From Acinetobacter calcoaceticus ANC 3811 (GTDB taxonomy: Bacteria > Pseudomonadota > Gammaproteobacteria > Pseudomonadales > Moraxellaceae), in assembly GCF_000399665.1 (NCBI RefSeq), contig NZ_KB976986.1, positions 2,231,546-2,295,545 on the forward strand: a stretch of 64,000 nucleotides of DNA. Direction: 5' to 3'. The notes under the pieces were generated by a model, which made no database searches, was not told the origin of the DNA, and saw only the letters and a program-made list of their open reading frames with translations. Below are positions 48,075 through 57,263 of the stretch, in pieces (within the stretch, counting starts at the first letter, position 1; each line of letters opens with the position of its first letter). The translations under genes and the position numbers were made by a program.

Positions 48075-49385
48075 ATGGATGTCGTGAATAACCGTAGGGC
48101 TACTTTTAAAAAAATATTAAATGTAACGAGTGGCAACTTTTTAGAACAGTACGATTTTTTTCTTTTTGGTTTCTATGCCACTTATATCGCAGCAAAATTT
48201 TTCCACTCTGAAAATGAATATGTCTCTTTAATGATGACATTTACCGTATTTGCTGCGGGCTTTCTTATGCGTCCTCTCGGCGCTATTTTCTTAGGCGCTT
48301 ATGTCGACAGAGTTGGACGACGTAAAGGTCTTATTGTGACTTTAAGCCTTATGGCAATCGGAACCATCTTAATTACCTTTGTACCGGGTTATGAGACGAT
48401 TGGTATTCTTGCTCCAATTTTGGTCGTGATTGGACGTCTATTACAAGGCTTCTCGGCAGGTGTTGAATCTGGCGGTGTGTCAATTTATCTCGCTGAAATT
48501 GCAACAGATAAAAACCGTGGGTTTATCACAAGTTGGCAATCTGGCAGCCAACAAATTGCGGTTGTGTTTGCAGCATTACTTGGCTACTGGCTCAACACCA
48601 TTTTAACTCATGCTCAAGTGGGTGAATGGGGCTGGCGTATTCCATTCTTAATTGGTTGTTTGATTATTCCTTTAATCTTCTTGTTCCGCCGTACATTAGA
48701 GGAAACTGAAGACTTTAAAGCACAAAAAACGCATCCATCAACCAAAGAAATTTTCAGCACGCTTGCGAGCAACTGGCGCATCGTACTTGCGGGCATGATG
48801 ATGAGTGCCATGACCACAACTACTTTCTATTTCATTACGGTTTACACCACGGTGTATGCAAAACGTACTCTAGAAATGTCAGTAACAGATAGCCTTTTAG
48901 CGACTGTATTTGTGGGTTTATCGAATTTCTTCTGGTTACCAATGGGTGGCTTACTTTCAGACAAAATTGGTCGTCGTCCAGTTTTAGTCGGCATTACAAC
49001 CCTTGCCATCTTTACAACGTATCCAGTTTTAAGCTGGTTGGTAAGCGACATTAGCTTTACCAATCTGATTATTACGCTTGCTTACTTCTCATTCTTCTTT
49101 GGTCTGTACAACGGCACCATGGTCGCAACGCTTGCCGAAGTAATGCCAAAACGCGTACGTACAGTCGGCTTCTCTTTAGCATTCAGCCTTGCAGCAGCTA
49201 TTTTTGGTGGCATGACTCCAATTGCATGTACATATCTAGTTGAACACACAGGTAACGCAAGCACACCAGCTTTTTGGCTGATGTTAGCAGCGGTATGTAG
49301 CCTAATCTCAAGCTTGTATTTATGCCGTGGTTCTAAGCAGAAGAATGCTGACCCGATTGCTGAACCTGCGAAGGTTAGCGCTTAA
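48075..49385 (+). CDS. MFS transporter, tricarballylate/citrate-type proton symporter (TcuC-like)
   Basis: 436 residues and twelve helices of the metabolite:H+ symporter branch. [20 protein letters not shown] (about 15-34) is the citrate/tricarballylate-type start, followed by the loop 2-3 motif [13 protein letters not shown] (about 74-86) and its repeat [16 protein letters not shown]. Strong AAGGAGGT nine bases before the ATG. It precedes a periplasmic protein gene, a LysR gene, tcuA and tcuB, so it probably imports tricarballylate, citrate or trans-aconitate. Confidence 0.82.
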   Translation: MDVVNNRRATFKKILNVTSGNFLEQYDFFLFGFYATYIAAKFFHSENEYVSLMMTFTVFAAGFLMRPLGAIFLGAYVDRVGRRKGLIVTLSLMAIGTILITFVPGYETIGILAPILVVIGRLLQGFSAGVESGGVSIYLAEIATDKNRGFITSWQSGSQQIAVVFAALLGYWLNTILTHAQVGEWGWRIPFLIGCLIIPLIFLFRRTLEETEDFKAQKTHPSTKEIFSTLASNWRIVLAGMMMSAMTTTTFYFITVYTTVYAKRTLEMSVTDSLLATVFVGLSNFFWLPMGGLLSDKIGRRPVLVGITTLAIFTTYPVLSWLVSDISFTNLIITLAYFSFFFGLYNGTMVATLAEVMPKRVRTVGFSLAFSLAAAIFGGMTPIACTYLVEHTGNASTPAFWLMLAAVCSLISSLYLCRGSKQKNADPIAEPAKVSA

Positions 49386-49474
49386 AACAACAACGACTTA
49401 ACCTGAAATTTTAATGAACAGTACGGCGCATGTTGCAGCCGTACTGTGCTCTCCTATCATTAAAGCGAGATACT

Positions 49475-50269
49475 ATGAAAAAGTCCCCTATCTTCATGAC
49501 CATTTGCCTAGCTGGTGCAGGCTTAGGATCAACGCTTGCTAACGCAGATACACTCGAAGTGATTAGCTCAGGCGGTTTCTATTCATCTATGGAAAAACTC
49601 ATTCCGATATTTGAAAAACAAACTGGTCACACGGTTCACCTTTCATCGGGTTCATCAATGGGCGCATCGCCTACTGCGATTCCAAATCGACTCGATCGTG
49701 GTGAACATTTTGATGTGGTGGTGTTGGCTGCACCTGAACTGAACAAGCTTGCAGAAAAAGGTTATGTCGACTCAAATTCACAAAGTGCTTTAGTCAATTC
49801 AAGCATTGGCATGGCTGTACCTAAAGGTGCGCCAAAACCAGATATTAGCTCTGCAGCAAAATTCGAAAAAGTTTTATTAAATGCTAAGCATATTGGCTAT
49901 TCAGCAAGTGCGAGCGGCACGCATCTTGAAAAAGATGTTTTCCCAAGCTTCCCACCTGTCGAGTACAAAGTCATTTCTAGTAAAACAGAAAAAGTGGTAG
50001 GCGACCGCGTTGCAAAACGCATTGCTGAAGGCCAGTTTGATATTGGTTTCCAGCAAATTAGTGAAATCAAGCCTTTTACTGGCCAATATGGTCAAGTTGA
50101 TTTAGTCGGTCCAATTCCTGCGCCTTATCAAAAAGTCACTGTGTTTGCAGCGGGCATTGGTAAAAACTCTGAACATGAAAAAGTCGCAAAAGAACTCATC
50201 AAATTTGTGAAGTCACCACAAGCAACACAAATTATTGAAGAACAGGGTCTAGAGCAGGTTAAACAATAA
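49475..50269 (+). CDS. ModA-like periplasmic protein, possible aconitate isomerase
   Basis: 264 residues from the ATG at 49475, with a signal peptide of about 24 residues cut after ALA-like LANA (MKKSPIFMTICLAGAGLGS then ANA/DTLEV). The mature part is a type II periplasmic-binding fold: VISSGGFYSSMEKLIPIFEK, SGSSMGASPTAIPNRLDRGE, FDIGFQQISEI. It would normally be called molybdate-like ABC binding protein, but no permease or ATPase gene is near. The periplasmic aconitate isomerase of Pseudomonas sp. WU-0701 has this fold and nearly this size, and the neighbours are tricarballylate genes. So cis/trans-aconitate isomerisation is a good inference. The first 15 codons of the longer frame lack a start signal. 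Confidence 0.6.
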   Translation: MKKSPIFMTICLAGAGLGSTLANADTLEVISSGGFYSSMEKLIPIFEKQTGHTVHLSSGSSMGASPTAIPNRLDRGEHFDVVVLAAPELNKLAEKGYVDSNSQSALVNSSIGMAVPKGAPKPDISSAAKFEKVLLNAKHIGYSASASGTHLEKDVFPSFPPVEYKVISSKTEKVVGDRVAKRIAEGQFDIGFQQISEIKPFTGQYGQVDLVGPIPAPYQKVTVFAAGIGKNSEHEKVAKELIKFVKSPQATQIIEEQGLEQVKQ

Positions 50270-50277
50270 AAGCTCTA

Positions 50278-50308
50278 AAAGGCAACGTCTTGAGGTGATG
50301 TTGCCTTT
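50278..50308 (+). terminator. Hairpin after the periplasmic protein gene
   Basis: AAAGGCAAC (50278-50286) pairs with GTTGCCTTT (50300-50308). Only a short T run follows, so termination may be partial. Confidence 0.5.
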
Positions 50309-50400
50309 ACTCTGTTGGTGGTTTACTCAGCGTAATAGAACAAAATGTATAGTGATAAACCAGTGTAGAATAATTAACAAAGGTTAAAGTAGTATTTGCC

Positions 50401-51330
50401 GTGGAACTCAAACAATTAAAGTATTTTATTGCGGTGATCGAGTCAGGAAGCTTGGGTAAAGCTGCAAAAAATCTCGATATTGGAACTTCTGCATTAAGTC
50501 AGCAAATCTCAAAATTAGAAAGCGAGCTTTCTATTCGCCTTTTACAACGCACTGCCCTTGGTACAGTTCCCACCCCTGCGGGTTTAGCTTTTTTTCAACA
50601 GGTTCAACTGGCGCTTAGGCACTTAGACCATGCTGTAGACTCTGCACACTCTTCACGTTTAAGTGGTCACGTTACCGTCGGTTTTTCACCGAGTGTCGCG
50701 TCGGTTATAGGCACTCACTTTTTAAAACTCATGAGAAACCGTTATCCCGACATTAAAGTCCGTTTAATTGAAGGTTTATCGGGTGACCTCAAGGCATTAG
50801 TTAATGCAAGGCAGCTTGATGTTGCCATCATCTTTAGTGACGATGTCGACCCACAGTGGGCCATACAGCCTTTAGTCAAAGAACAGATGTTTTTAATCTC
50901 ACCTAAAGAAGTGCTGAGCCAGTACCATCTTGAAAGTTGTATCGACACTCAAACGATTACTCATCCACAGCTTAAAGAACTTCCGCTTATTTTGCCGAGC
51001 CAACGACATGGGCTGCGCTTGTTGCTCGAACAGAAAATTCATCAGCTTAAAGTGGCCTATGAAATTGATGGATTACATTTGTTAATGGAAAGCATCAGCC
51101 AACTCGAAATGGCAACCATTCAACCTGCGGGTGCATCGTTAAACTCACGGCAAGACTTATGTTTACTTCGCGTTGTGGAACCTGCAATTGAACGCATTAA
51201 CTATTTAATTAGCCTCTCTGAAGAAGAAATCTCACCTGCTACTTTAGCCACGAAAGTGGTGATTCGTGCCTGTGTGACCAACCTGATTAATGAAAAACGC
51301 TGGCCCGGTGCGGAACTCATAAACACTTAA
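50401..51330 (+). CDS. LysR-type regulator TcuR-like, second paralogue
   Basis: 309 residues, GTG start (MELKQLKYFIAVIESGSLGK). Helix-turn-helix at about 5-60; effector domain with SGHVTVGFSPSVASVIGTHF and NARQLDVAIIFSDDVDPQ. It is colinear with and close to the LysR at 46867. It sits 103 bp upstream of tcuA in the same direction; in Salmonella the LysR protein TcuR activates tcuABC, so the same role is likely here. Confidence 0.8.
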   Translation: MELKQLKYFIAVIESGSLGKAAKNLDIGTSALSQQISKLESELSIRLLQRTALGTVPTPAGLAFFQQVQLALRHLDHAVDSAHSSRLSGHVTVGFSPSVASVIGTHFLKLMRNRYPDIKVRLIEGLSGDLKALVNARQLDVAIIFSDDVDPQWAIQPLVKEQMFLISPKEVLSQYHLESCIDTQTITHPQLKELPLILPSQRHGLRLLLEQKIHQLKVAYEIDGLHLLMESISQLEMATIQPAGASLNSRQDLCLLRVVEPAIERINYLISLSEEEISPATLATKVVIRACVTNLINEKRWPGAELINT

Positions 51331-51433
51331 GCCTTTAGTGTTTATTTTTACTAAACACCCATTCAAGCTTAGCCCCTCACTTCACCGTCCCTTTTAAAGC
51401 TACATTAGCCTTAGCTGAGAAAGGGAGAAATCC

Positions 51434-52840
51434 ATGCATGATGTGATTGTAATTGGTGGTGGGAATGCCGCACTGTGTGCCGCGCTCACGGCAAAAGAAA
51501 GTGGCGCGTCTGTGCTCATCATAGAAGCAGCGCCTAAAGAATGGCGTGGTGGTAACTCACAACACACTCGTAACCTCCGTTGCATGCATGATGCCCCTCA
51601 AGATGTATTAGTCGATGCCTACCCAGAAGAAGAATATTGGCAAGACCTACTTAAAGTAACTGCCGGAAAAACCAATGAGCACTTAGCTCGTCTGGTCATT
51701 CGTAGCACGGCAACCTGTCGAGACTGGATGCGTAAACATGGTGTGAATTTTCAGCCGCCACTATCGGGTGCTTTACATGTTGCACGTACCAATGCCTTTT
51801 TTATGGGTGGCGGTAAAGCCCTCATTAATGCGTATTACCGTAGTGCCCAAGAACTTGGTATTGAGATTTTATACAACACAAAAATTAAAGATCTAAAGTT
51901 AAATCAAGGACATTTTGAAGCCGCAATTGCGGAAGATGGTCGTGTGTTTAAAGCGAAAAGCTGTGTATTGGCCGCAGGTGGTTTTGAGTCAAATCTGGAA
52001 TGGTTAAGAGAAGCATGGGGACAAAATGAAAACGGCGAATGGCCTGCCGATAATTTCATTATTCGTGGAACCCGCTTTAATCAGGGCAACTTACTCAAAT
52101 TTATGATAGATCAAGGCGCCGATATTATTGGTGATCCATCACAATCACATTGCGTCGCTGTGGATGCACGAGCACCGTTATATGACGGCGGCATCTGCAC
52201 TCGTATTGACTGCGTTTCATTGGGAATTGTGGTCAATAATAAAGCCGAACGTTTTTACGATGAAGGCGAAGACTTCTGGCCAAAACGTTATGCGATTTGG
52301 GGTCGCCTTGTCGCCAAACAACCGCAGCAAATTGCTTATTCTATTATTGATTCAAAAGCTATTGGTCGCTTTATGCCACCTGTGTTTGCGGGTGTAAAAG
52401 CAAATAGCATTCAAGAACTGGCCGAAAAAATCGGGCTAGATGCAAAAGCCTTCTGTCACACCGTAGAAGAATTTAACCAATCTTGTGTGCAAGGCACCTT
52501 TAACCATACGGTTTTAGATGACTGCACCACCGAAAATATTGTTCCCAACAAAACCCATTGGGCAGTTCCTCTTGATCGCCCACCCTTCTATGCCTATGCG
52601 CTTAAACCCGGCATTACCTTTACCTATTTAGGCTTAAAAGTTGAAGACGATGCTGCTGTACGTTTTAACAATAAAGCCAGCCGCAACCTATTTGTCGCAG
52701 GTGAAATGATGGCAGGTAACGTACTCGGTCAGGGTTATACCGCTGGCGTTGGCATGTCGATCGGAACGACGTTTGGACGCATTGCCGGAAAAAATGCAGC
52801 CCACTATGCACTTTCACAAGGAGTTGAACATGAATGCTAG
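51434..52840 (+). CDS. tcuA: FAD-dependent tricarballylate dehydrogenase TcuA
   Basis: 468-residue flavoprotein that oxidises tricarballylate to cis-aconitate. The FAD-binding motif [20 protein letters not shown] is at about 4-23, followed by [17 protein letters not shown] (about 37-53). A fumarate-reductase-like core and C-terminal [20 protein letters not shown] (about 418-437) close the FAD site. Its last 11 bases overlap tcuB. Part of the tcu catabolic unit with the MFS carrier and LysR genes. Confidence 0.9.
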   Translation: MHDVIVIGGGNAALCAALTAKESGASVLIIEAAPKEWRGGNSQHTRNLRCMHDAPQDVLVDAYPEEEYWQDLLKVTAGKTNEHLARLVIRSTATCRDWMRKHGVNFQPPLSGALHVARTNAFFMGGGKALINAYYRSAQELGIEILYNTKIKDLKLNQGHFEAAIAEDGRVFKAKSCVLAAGGFESNLEWLREAWGQNENGEWPADNFIIRGTRFNQGNLLKFMIDQGADIIGDPSQSHCVAVDARAPLYDGGICTRIDCVSLGIVVNNKAERFYDEGEDFWPKRYAIWGRLVAKQPQQIAYSIIDSKAIGRFMPPVFAGVKANSIQELAEKIGLDAKAFCHTVEEFNQSCVQGTFNHTVLDDCTTENIVPNKTHWAVPLDRPPFYAYALKPGITFTYLGLKVEDDAAVRFNNKASRNLFVAGEMMAGNVLGQGYTAGVGMSIGTTFGRIAGKNAAHYALSQGVEHEC

Positions 52841-53963
52841 TACTAAAGCCTTAATTCCAGTTGTTCAGCTCTCTGACCATGAGCAGGAAGTTCAAAGAGC
52901 CTTACAGATTTGTAATGCTTGTCGTTACTGTGAGTCGTTTTGTGCTGTATTTGCGGCGATGACCAAGCGTCTGGAGTTCAATCAAGCCGATATTCATTAC
53001 CTCGCAAATCTGTGCCATAACTGTGGTGCTTGTTTACACGCTTGCCAATATGCCCCGCCGCACGAATTTGGTGTCAACATTCCAAAAGCGATGGCGCAAG
53101 TACGTTTGGAAACTTACCAAGAGTTTGCTACACCGCAGCCTTTAGGCCGACTTTATAAGTCTGTCGGGATTCCTTTTGTTTCGGCGTTATCAATTATTTT
53201 CTTTTTATGCATGTTAGCTGTGGTGTGGTACAAAGGCATCGACCTGTTTGCAGGCTATCAAGGTAATTTCTATGCGATTTTCCCGCATAACTTTTTAGCG
53301 CTACTGTTTGGAGCGACCTTTACAGTTGCAATTGTTTTACTCGGCATTGGGATTAGTAAATTTTGGAGAAAGACGTCTAAAGTTATTCACGGCAAAGTTG
53401 AGAAACCAGACCTAATTCAAGCCTCTCAAAATGTATTAACACTTAAATATTTAGACGGTGGACATGGCAAAGGCTGTAATGAACAAGATGATCGTTACAC
53501 ACAAATCCGCCGCGTGTTCCATCACCTGACTTTTTATGGCTTTATGCTTTGCTTTGCAGCCACAGGCGTAGCGACTTTATATCACTATTTCCTTAACCTG
53601 CATGCGCCGTACCATATCTTTAGCTTGCCTGTTATTTTAGGTACGTTGGGTGGGTTGGGCTTAGTGATTGGACCATCTGGCTTGCTCTATTTAAACCTTA
53701 AACGCCATCCATTACATGGTGACCGCGAGCAAAAACCTGTAGATCGAGGCTTTATTTTCCTTTTAATTTTAGTCAGTGCTTCAGGCTTAGCTCTTATGGC
53801 ATTTCGCAATACACCTTACATGGCACTTTTACTGATTTTCCATTTAGCTACAGTCATGACATTCTTCATTACCATGCCATTTGGAAAGTTCGCACATGGT
53901 TTTTACCGCAGCGCTTCTTTACTCAAATTTGCCATCGAAGAACGTACTTCTAAGAAGTCATAA
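52830..53963 (+). CDS. tcuB: Tricarballylate utilization Fe-S membrane protein TcuB
   Basis: 377 residues from the ATG at 52830, with AAGGAG nine bases upstream; the upstream extension in this frame is the tcuA overlap. Two 4Fe-4S motifs, [14 protein letters not shown] (about 28-41) and [12 protein letters not shown] (about 62-73), are followed by about five or six membrane helices. It re-oxidises the FAD of TcuA and passes electrons to the membrane quinone pool. A 14-bp terminator follows. Confidence 0.9.
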   Translation: MNASTKALIPVVQLSDHEQEVQRALQICNACRYCESFCAVFAAMTKRLEFNQADIHYLANLCHNCGACLHACQYAPPHEFGVNIPKAMAQVRLETYQEFATPQPLGRLYKSVGIPFVSALSIIFFLCMLAVVWYKGIDLFAGYQGNFYAIFPHNFLALLFGATFTVAIVLLGIGISKFWRKTSKVIHGKVEKPDLIQASQNVLTLKYLDGGHGKGCNEQDDRYTQIRRVFHHLTFYGFMLCFAATGVATLYHYFLNLHAPYHIFSLPVILGTLGGLGLVIGPSGLLYLNLKRHPLHGDREQKPVDRGFIFLLILVSASGLALMAFRNTPYMALLLIFHLATVMTFFITMPFGKFAHGFYRSASLLKFAIEERTSKKS

Positions 53964-53971
53964 TTTCACTC

Positions 53972-54007
53972 AAAAGTATTCACTATCTTGGCGTAGTGAA
54001 TACTTTT
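53972..54007. terminator. Terminator after tcuB
   Basis: A perfect 14-bp stem (53972-53985 with 53994-54007) with an 8-base loop, A-rich on the left and ending in TTTTCTTATTT on the right. It may serve the convergent HPP gene too. Confidence 0.75.
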
Positions 54008-54042
54008 CTTATTTCTTAAGATCAAAATATTTCATAGCTTGC

Positions 54043-54576
54043 CTACTTTTTACTATTTAAAATTCCTAAACCATACATCGGCCACTTCGTACTCGCTTTA
54101 ATATTATTAATCAGCATCGCCACCAAAACTAAAGACACTGCGCCGACCAAAACAGGGAAAATCAAAAAGCTCCACTGGTAATGTATGCTGCTCGCGGTCA
54201 ACAAAATAACCAAAGGATTGGCCCCAGCAGGTGGATGAACGCATTTAAAAATCTGCATGAGTGCAATGGCACAGCCCACTGATAAAGCAATTGTAAAAAT
54301 AGAAACACCAACAAATTTTAGAAAAAACAAACCCACAAAAGCCGAAATAAGATGCCCAAATATAATATTTCTGGGCTGTGCTAAAGGTGACTGCGACACG
54401 GTATAGAGCAATACACAGGTCGCACCAAACGGTGCCATGATAAAGATATTTTGTGTTAGCTTACTCAACCACAGAAGTATAAAAATACTGACCGTCCCCC
54501 CAACAAGGCTTCTTAAAACATCAATTTTATTGGGCGATGGAGCCAGTTTTTCTTTGCCATAAAAGATCGAGAACAT
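54043..54576 (-). CDS. HPP family membrane protein
   Basis: 177-residue inner-membrane protein with about five helices. HPP-family traits are visible: MAPFGATCVLLYTVSQSPLA (about 48-67), AQPRNIIFGHLISAFVG and the name-giving CVHPPAGANPL (about 113-123). Some plant and cyanobacterial members transport nitrite; the substrate here is unknown. The ATG at 54576 has GAGGAAA upstream and is preferred to a TTG six codons earlier. Divergent from a TetR gene across a perfect palindrome. Confidence 0.82.
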   Translation of the reverse strand: MFSIFYGKEKLAPSPNKIDVLRSLVGGTVSIFILLWLSKLTQNIFIMAPFGATCVLLYTVSQSPLAQPRNIIFGHLISAFVGLFFLKFVGVSIFTIALSVGCAIALMQIFKCVHPPAGANPLVILLTASSIHYQWSFLIFPVLVGAVSLVLVAMLINNIKASTKWPMYGLGILNSKK

Positions 54577-54630
54577 GGTTTTTTCCTCAAACAAAAAGTT
54601 GCTTTTTAAAAAGCATATAGATAAAATTTC

Positions 54631-54654
54631 AAATAGTACAGATCTGTACTATTT
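54631..54654. promoter_or_regulatory. Perfect 24-bp palindrome, probable TetR operator
   Basis: AAATAGTACAGA at 54631-54642 is followed directly by its exact reverse complement at 54643-54654. It is centred between the divergent HPP and TetR genes and ends 19 bp before the TetR start. Confidence 0.75.
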
Positions 54655-54673
54655 TATTTTTTGGAAAAGTTTT

Positions 54674-55222
54674 ATGTCAAAATCTGCCTTAAAAATATTA
54701 GATACAGCCGAGAAGTTATTTAATGAAAATAGTTTTGTTGGAGTTGGTGTTGACCTGATTCGCGATGAATCTGGCTGCTCTAAAACCACCATGTACACGT
54801 ACTATAAAAATAAAAATCAACTGGTTCAGTCTGTACTCGTTGCACGTGATGAACGGTTTAAGCAAAGCCTTCTAGGATATGTTGGAGATGCAACAGGGTT
54901 AGAGGCCATCAATAAAATTCTGGATTGGCACACCAACTGGTTTAGACAAGATTTTTTTAAAGGCTGTTTATTTGTAAGAGCGGTCGCTGAATCTAACCAA
55001 GATGATCAAGACATTATTTCTATTTCTAAAGCCCATAAACAATGGATTAAAGTATTGATTGCGCAAAACTGCAATATACCGAATGGTGAAGCTTTATCTG
55101 AGCTGATCTATACGGTGATTGAAGGATTAATTAGCCGCTTTTTAGTCGATGGTTTCGATGAAACACTTGCGATAAACATGAAAAATTCTATTAATCAATT
55201 ATTTAACATTCATCAACATTAG
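54674..55222 (+). CDS. TetR family regulator of the HPP/VOC neighbourhood
   Basis: 182 residues from the ATG at 54674 (GGAAAAG upstream); the frame is open further left but crosses the operator. The helix-turn-helix covers about 8-50: ILDTAEKLFNENSFVGVGVD and CSKTTMYTYYKNKNQLVQSV. A clear 24-bp palindrome lies 19 bp before the start, suggesting autorepression and control of the HPP gene. It is followed 14 bp later by a VOC protein gene, probably in one operon. Confidence 0.87.
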   Translation: MSKSALKILDTAEKLFNENSFVGVGVDLIRDESGCSKTTMYTYYKNKNQLVQSVLVARDERFKQSLLGYVGDATGLEAINKILDWHTNWFRQDFFKGCLFVRAVAESNQDDQDIISISKAHKQWIKVLIAQNCNIPNGEALSELIYTVIEGLISRFLVDGFDETLAINMKNSINQLFNIHQH

Positions 55223-55236
55223 TATGAGAACTTAAA

Positions 55237-55896
55237 ATGGAAGTGGACCATATTTTTATTTGTGTACAATCAGGCGCTCCCGAAGCTGAAACTTTAAAAA
55301 AATTCGGTCTAACAGAAGGTTCATCCAACAAGCACCCGGGTCAAGGTACAGAAAACAGACGCTTTTTCTTTAAAAATAGCTTTATCGAATTAATTTTTTT
55401 AAACAACCCCGAAGAAGCCTCAAGTGATCTCACAAAACCGACTCTGCTTTTTGAGCGACTAAGTACTCAAAATAATATCGCGTCCCCTTTTGGTATTTGT
55501 TTTCGCCCTAAAAATAAAGATGATAACGGCGCAAAATTTCCTAATTGGGTTTACAAGCCAAGCTATTTACCAGCCAGCTTAGAAGTAAATGTTGCCAAAG
55601 ATTCTGTGGTATCTGAACCGATGTGGTTCTTCCTTTCATTTGCTTCACGACCAGATCTTGCCGCAAAAGAAAAACAACAACCCCTTGTGCATAGCAAAGA
55701 TTTATCAGAAATCACCGCGATTAAAGTTTCTATTCCAAACCTTGAACAGCACCCTACTTCATTACTGTTCAATACGCTTGATAGTTTTGAAGTGACCGAT
55801 GGATTAGAACATTTAATGGAAATTAGTTTTGATCATGAGCCTCAAGGAATGATTCATGATTTCAGACCAGAGCTGCCGCTTATTTTTAAATATTAA
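55237..55896 (+). CDS. VOC family (glyoxalase-like) protein
   Basis: 219 residues, starting MEVDHIFICVQSGAPEAETL, the N-terminal strand/metal-ligand pattern of vicinal-oxygen-chelate proteins (His at about 5). FIELIFLNNPEEA (about 49-61) gives the matching glutamate. VOC proteins include dioxygenases, isomerases and resistance proteins; the substrate is unknown. It follows the TetR gene by 14 bp. Confidence 0.75.
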   Translation: MEVDHIFICVQSGAPEAETLKKFGLTEGSSNKHPGQGTENRRFFFKNSFIELIFLNNPEEASSDLTKPTLLFERLSTQNNIASPFGICFRPKNKDDNGAKFPNWVYKPSYLPASLEVNVAKDSVVSEPMWFFLSFASRPDLAAKEKQQPLVHSKDLSEITAIKVSIPNLEQHPTSLLFNTLDSFEVTDGLEHLMEISFDHEPQGMIHDFRPELPLIFKY

Positions 55897-55912
55897 GACT
55901 CTTATTTTTTAA

Positions 55913-55945
55913 TAAAAAACTGTGATTTATTGCAAATCACAGTTT
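55913..55945. terminator. Terminator between the VOC gene and the CoA-transferase gene
   Basis: AACTGTGATTT (55918-55928) pairs with AAATCACAGTT (55934-55944). On the minus strand TTTTTATT follows. It can serve both convergent genes. Confidence 0.65.
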
Positions 55946-55981
55946 CCACTTAAATTTAATCACATTAAAAACGACAATAGC

Positions 55982-57211
55982 TTAAGCAACTTTTCCATCA
56001 ATAATGCCTTTCTCTTTTAACGTAGCCAGCTCCTCTGCTGTTTTAAATCTCGATAAGATTTGAGCGGTATGTTCACCCAACTCTGGTGGTGCATGATGAT
56101 ATTCAACTGGAGTATCAGAGAGTTTGATTGGTGAACCAATCGTTTGGAAGTTTTCATTTAAACGATGAGGAATATTCACCACCAAATTACGATGTACGAT
56201 TTGTGGTTCAGCCAAAGCATCTTCAATAGAGTTGATAACACCTACTGGCACTTTAAGCGCATGAATCATCTCAACCCATTCTTTGGCAGTTTTCTGCAAA
56301 AAGTGCTTCGACAATAAAGGAATCAGTTCATCTCGGTATTTGACGCGGTCTTGGTTACGCACAAACTTTTTATTTTCGAGTAACTCTGAATAACCAATTG
56401 CAATACATAAATCTTTAAACTGTTTGTCGTTACCGCAAGCAATAATAAATTCTTTATCTTTAGCCTTAAAAGTTTGATACGGCACAATACTCGGGTGTTG
56501 ATTGCCCATGCGCTGCGGGGCTTTACCCGAGGCTAAATAGTTCATTCCCTGATTTGCCAGCGCCGCGACCTGTACATCAAGCAATGACATATCAATATAT
56601 TGACCACGGCCTGTGTGCGAACGTGCAATCAATGCGGCCTGAATCGCAATGGTTGAATACAAACCAGTTTGAATATCTACAACAGCCACACCAACTTTTT
56701 GTGCACCACCGCCTGCCACATCATCAGGCTCGCCAGTAATGCTCATTAAGCCAGACATACCCTGAATAATAAAATCATAACCAGGTTCTTCTGCACGTGG
56801 GCCATCTTGCCCAAACCCAGTAATCGAGCAATACACAATGTTCGGGTTCAGCTTACTTAATGATGCATAGTCCAAACCATATTTAGCCAAAGACCCTGTC
56901 TTATAATTTTCAATGACCACGTCGGCAGTCTTGGCAATTTCATAAATTAAGGCCTGACCTTCTGGTGTGGTAATGTCCACCGCAACTGAATATTTATTGC
57001 GATTCGTACACTGAAAATAGCCAGATTCACGGGTGATGTTTCCATCTTGATCGGGCATCCATGGTGGCCCCCACATGCGAGTGTCATCACCTACTCGAGG
57101 ACGTTCAATTTTAATGACTTCCGCGCCAAGATCTGCCAAGATTTGTCCGCACCAAGGCCCTGCAAGCACACGACTTAAATCTAAAACCCGAATTCCTTGT
57201 AATGCACCCAT
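55982..57211 (-). CDS. CaiB/BaiF family CoA-transferase, probable glutarate CoA-transferase
   Basis: 409-residue class III CoA-transferase. Family motifs: GIRVLDLSRVLAGPWCGQIL (about 6-25), GAEVIKIERP, IENYKTGSLAKYGL (about 99-112) and the catalytic aspartate in YIDMSLLDVQVAAL (about 207-220). In an operon with glutaryl-CoA dehydrogenase the likely reaction is transfer of CoA from succinyl-CoA to glutarate (SUGCT/gcdG-like). It is the last gene of the minus-strand set, 52 bp after the MFS gene. Confidence 0.82.
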   Translation of the reverse strand: MGALQGIRVLDLSRVLAGPWCGQILADLGAEVIKIERPRVGDDTRMWGPPWMPDQDGNITRESGYFQCTNRNKYSVAVDITTPEGQALIYEIAKTADVVIENYKTGSLAKYGLDYASLSKLNPNIVYCSITGFGQDGPRAEEPGYDFIIQGMSGLMSITGEPDDVAGGGAQKVGVAVVDIQTGLYSTIAIQAALIARSHTGRGQYIDMSLLDVQVAALANQGMNYLASGKAPQRMGNQHPSIVPYQTFKAKDKEFIIACGNDKQFKDLCIAIGYSELLENKKFVRNQDRVKYRDELIPLLSKHFLQKTAKEWVEMIHALKVPVGVINSIEDALAEPQIVHRNLVVNIPHRLNENFQTIGSPIKLSDTPVEYHHAPPELGEHTAQILSRFKTAEELATLKEKGIIDGKVA

Positions 57212-57231
57212 AACGATACCCTTATCTTTTT

Positions 57232-57254
57232 AGAAGGTACTCAACGCACCTTCT
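57232..57254. other. Intercistronic hairpin between the MFS and CoA-transferase genes
   Basis: AGAAGGT (57232-57238) pairs with ACCTTCT (57248-57254). It is not followed by a good T tract on the minus strand, so it is more likely an RNA stability or processing element than a terminator. Confidence 0.35.
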
Positions 57255-57263
57255 TTTCATTGT

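Noticed and set aside
49475..50269. Molybdate ABC transporter binding protein as the primary call
   Set aside because: No modB or modC gene is near and the neighbours belong to tricarballylate metabolism, so aconitate isomerase is the better inference.
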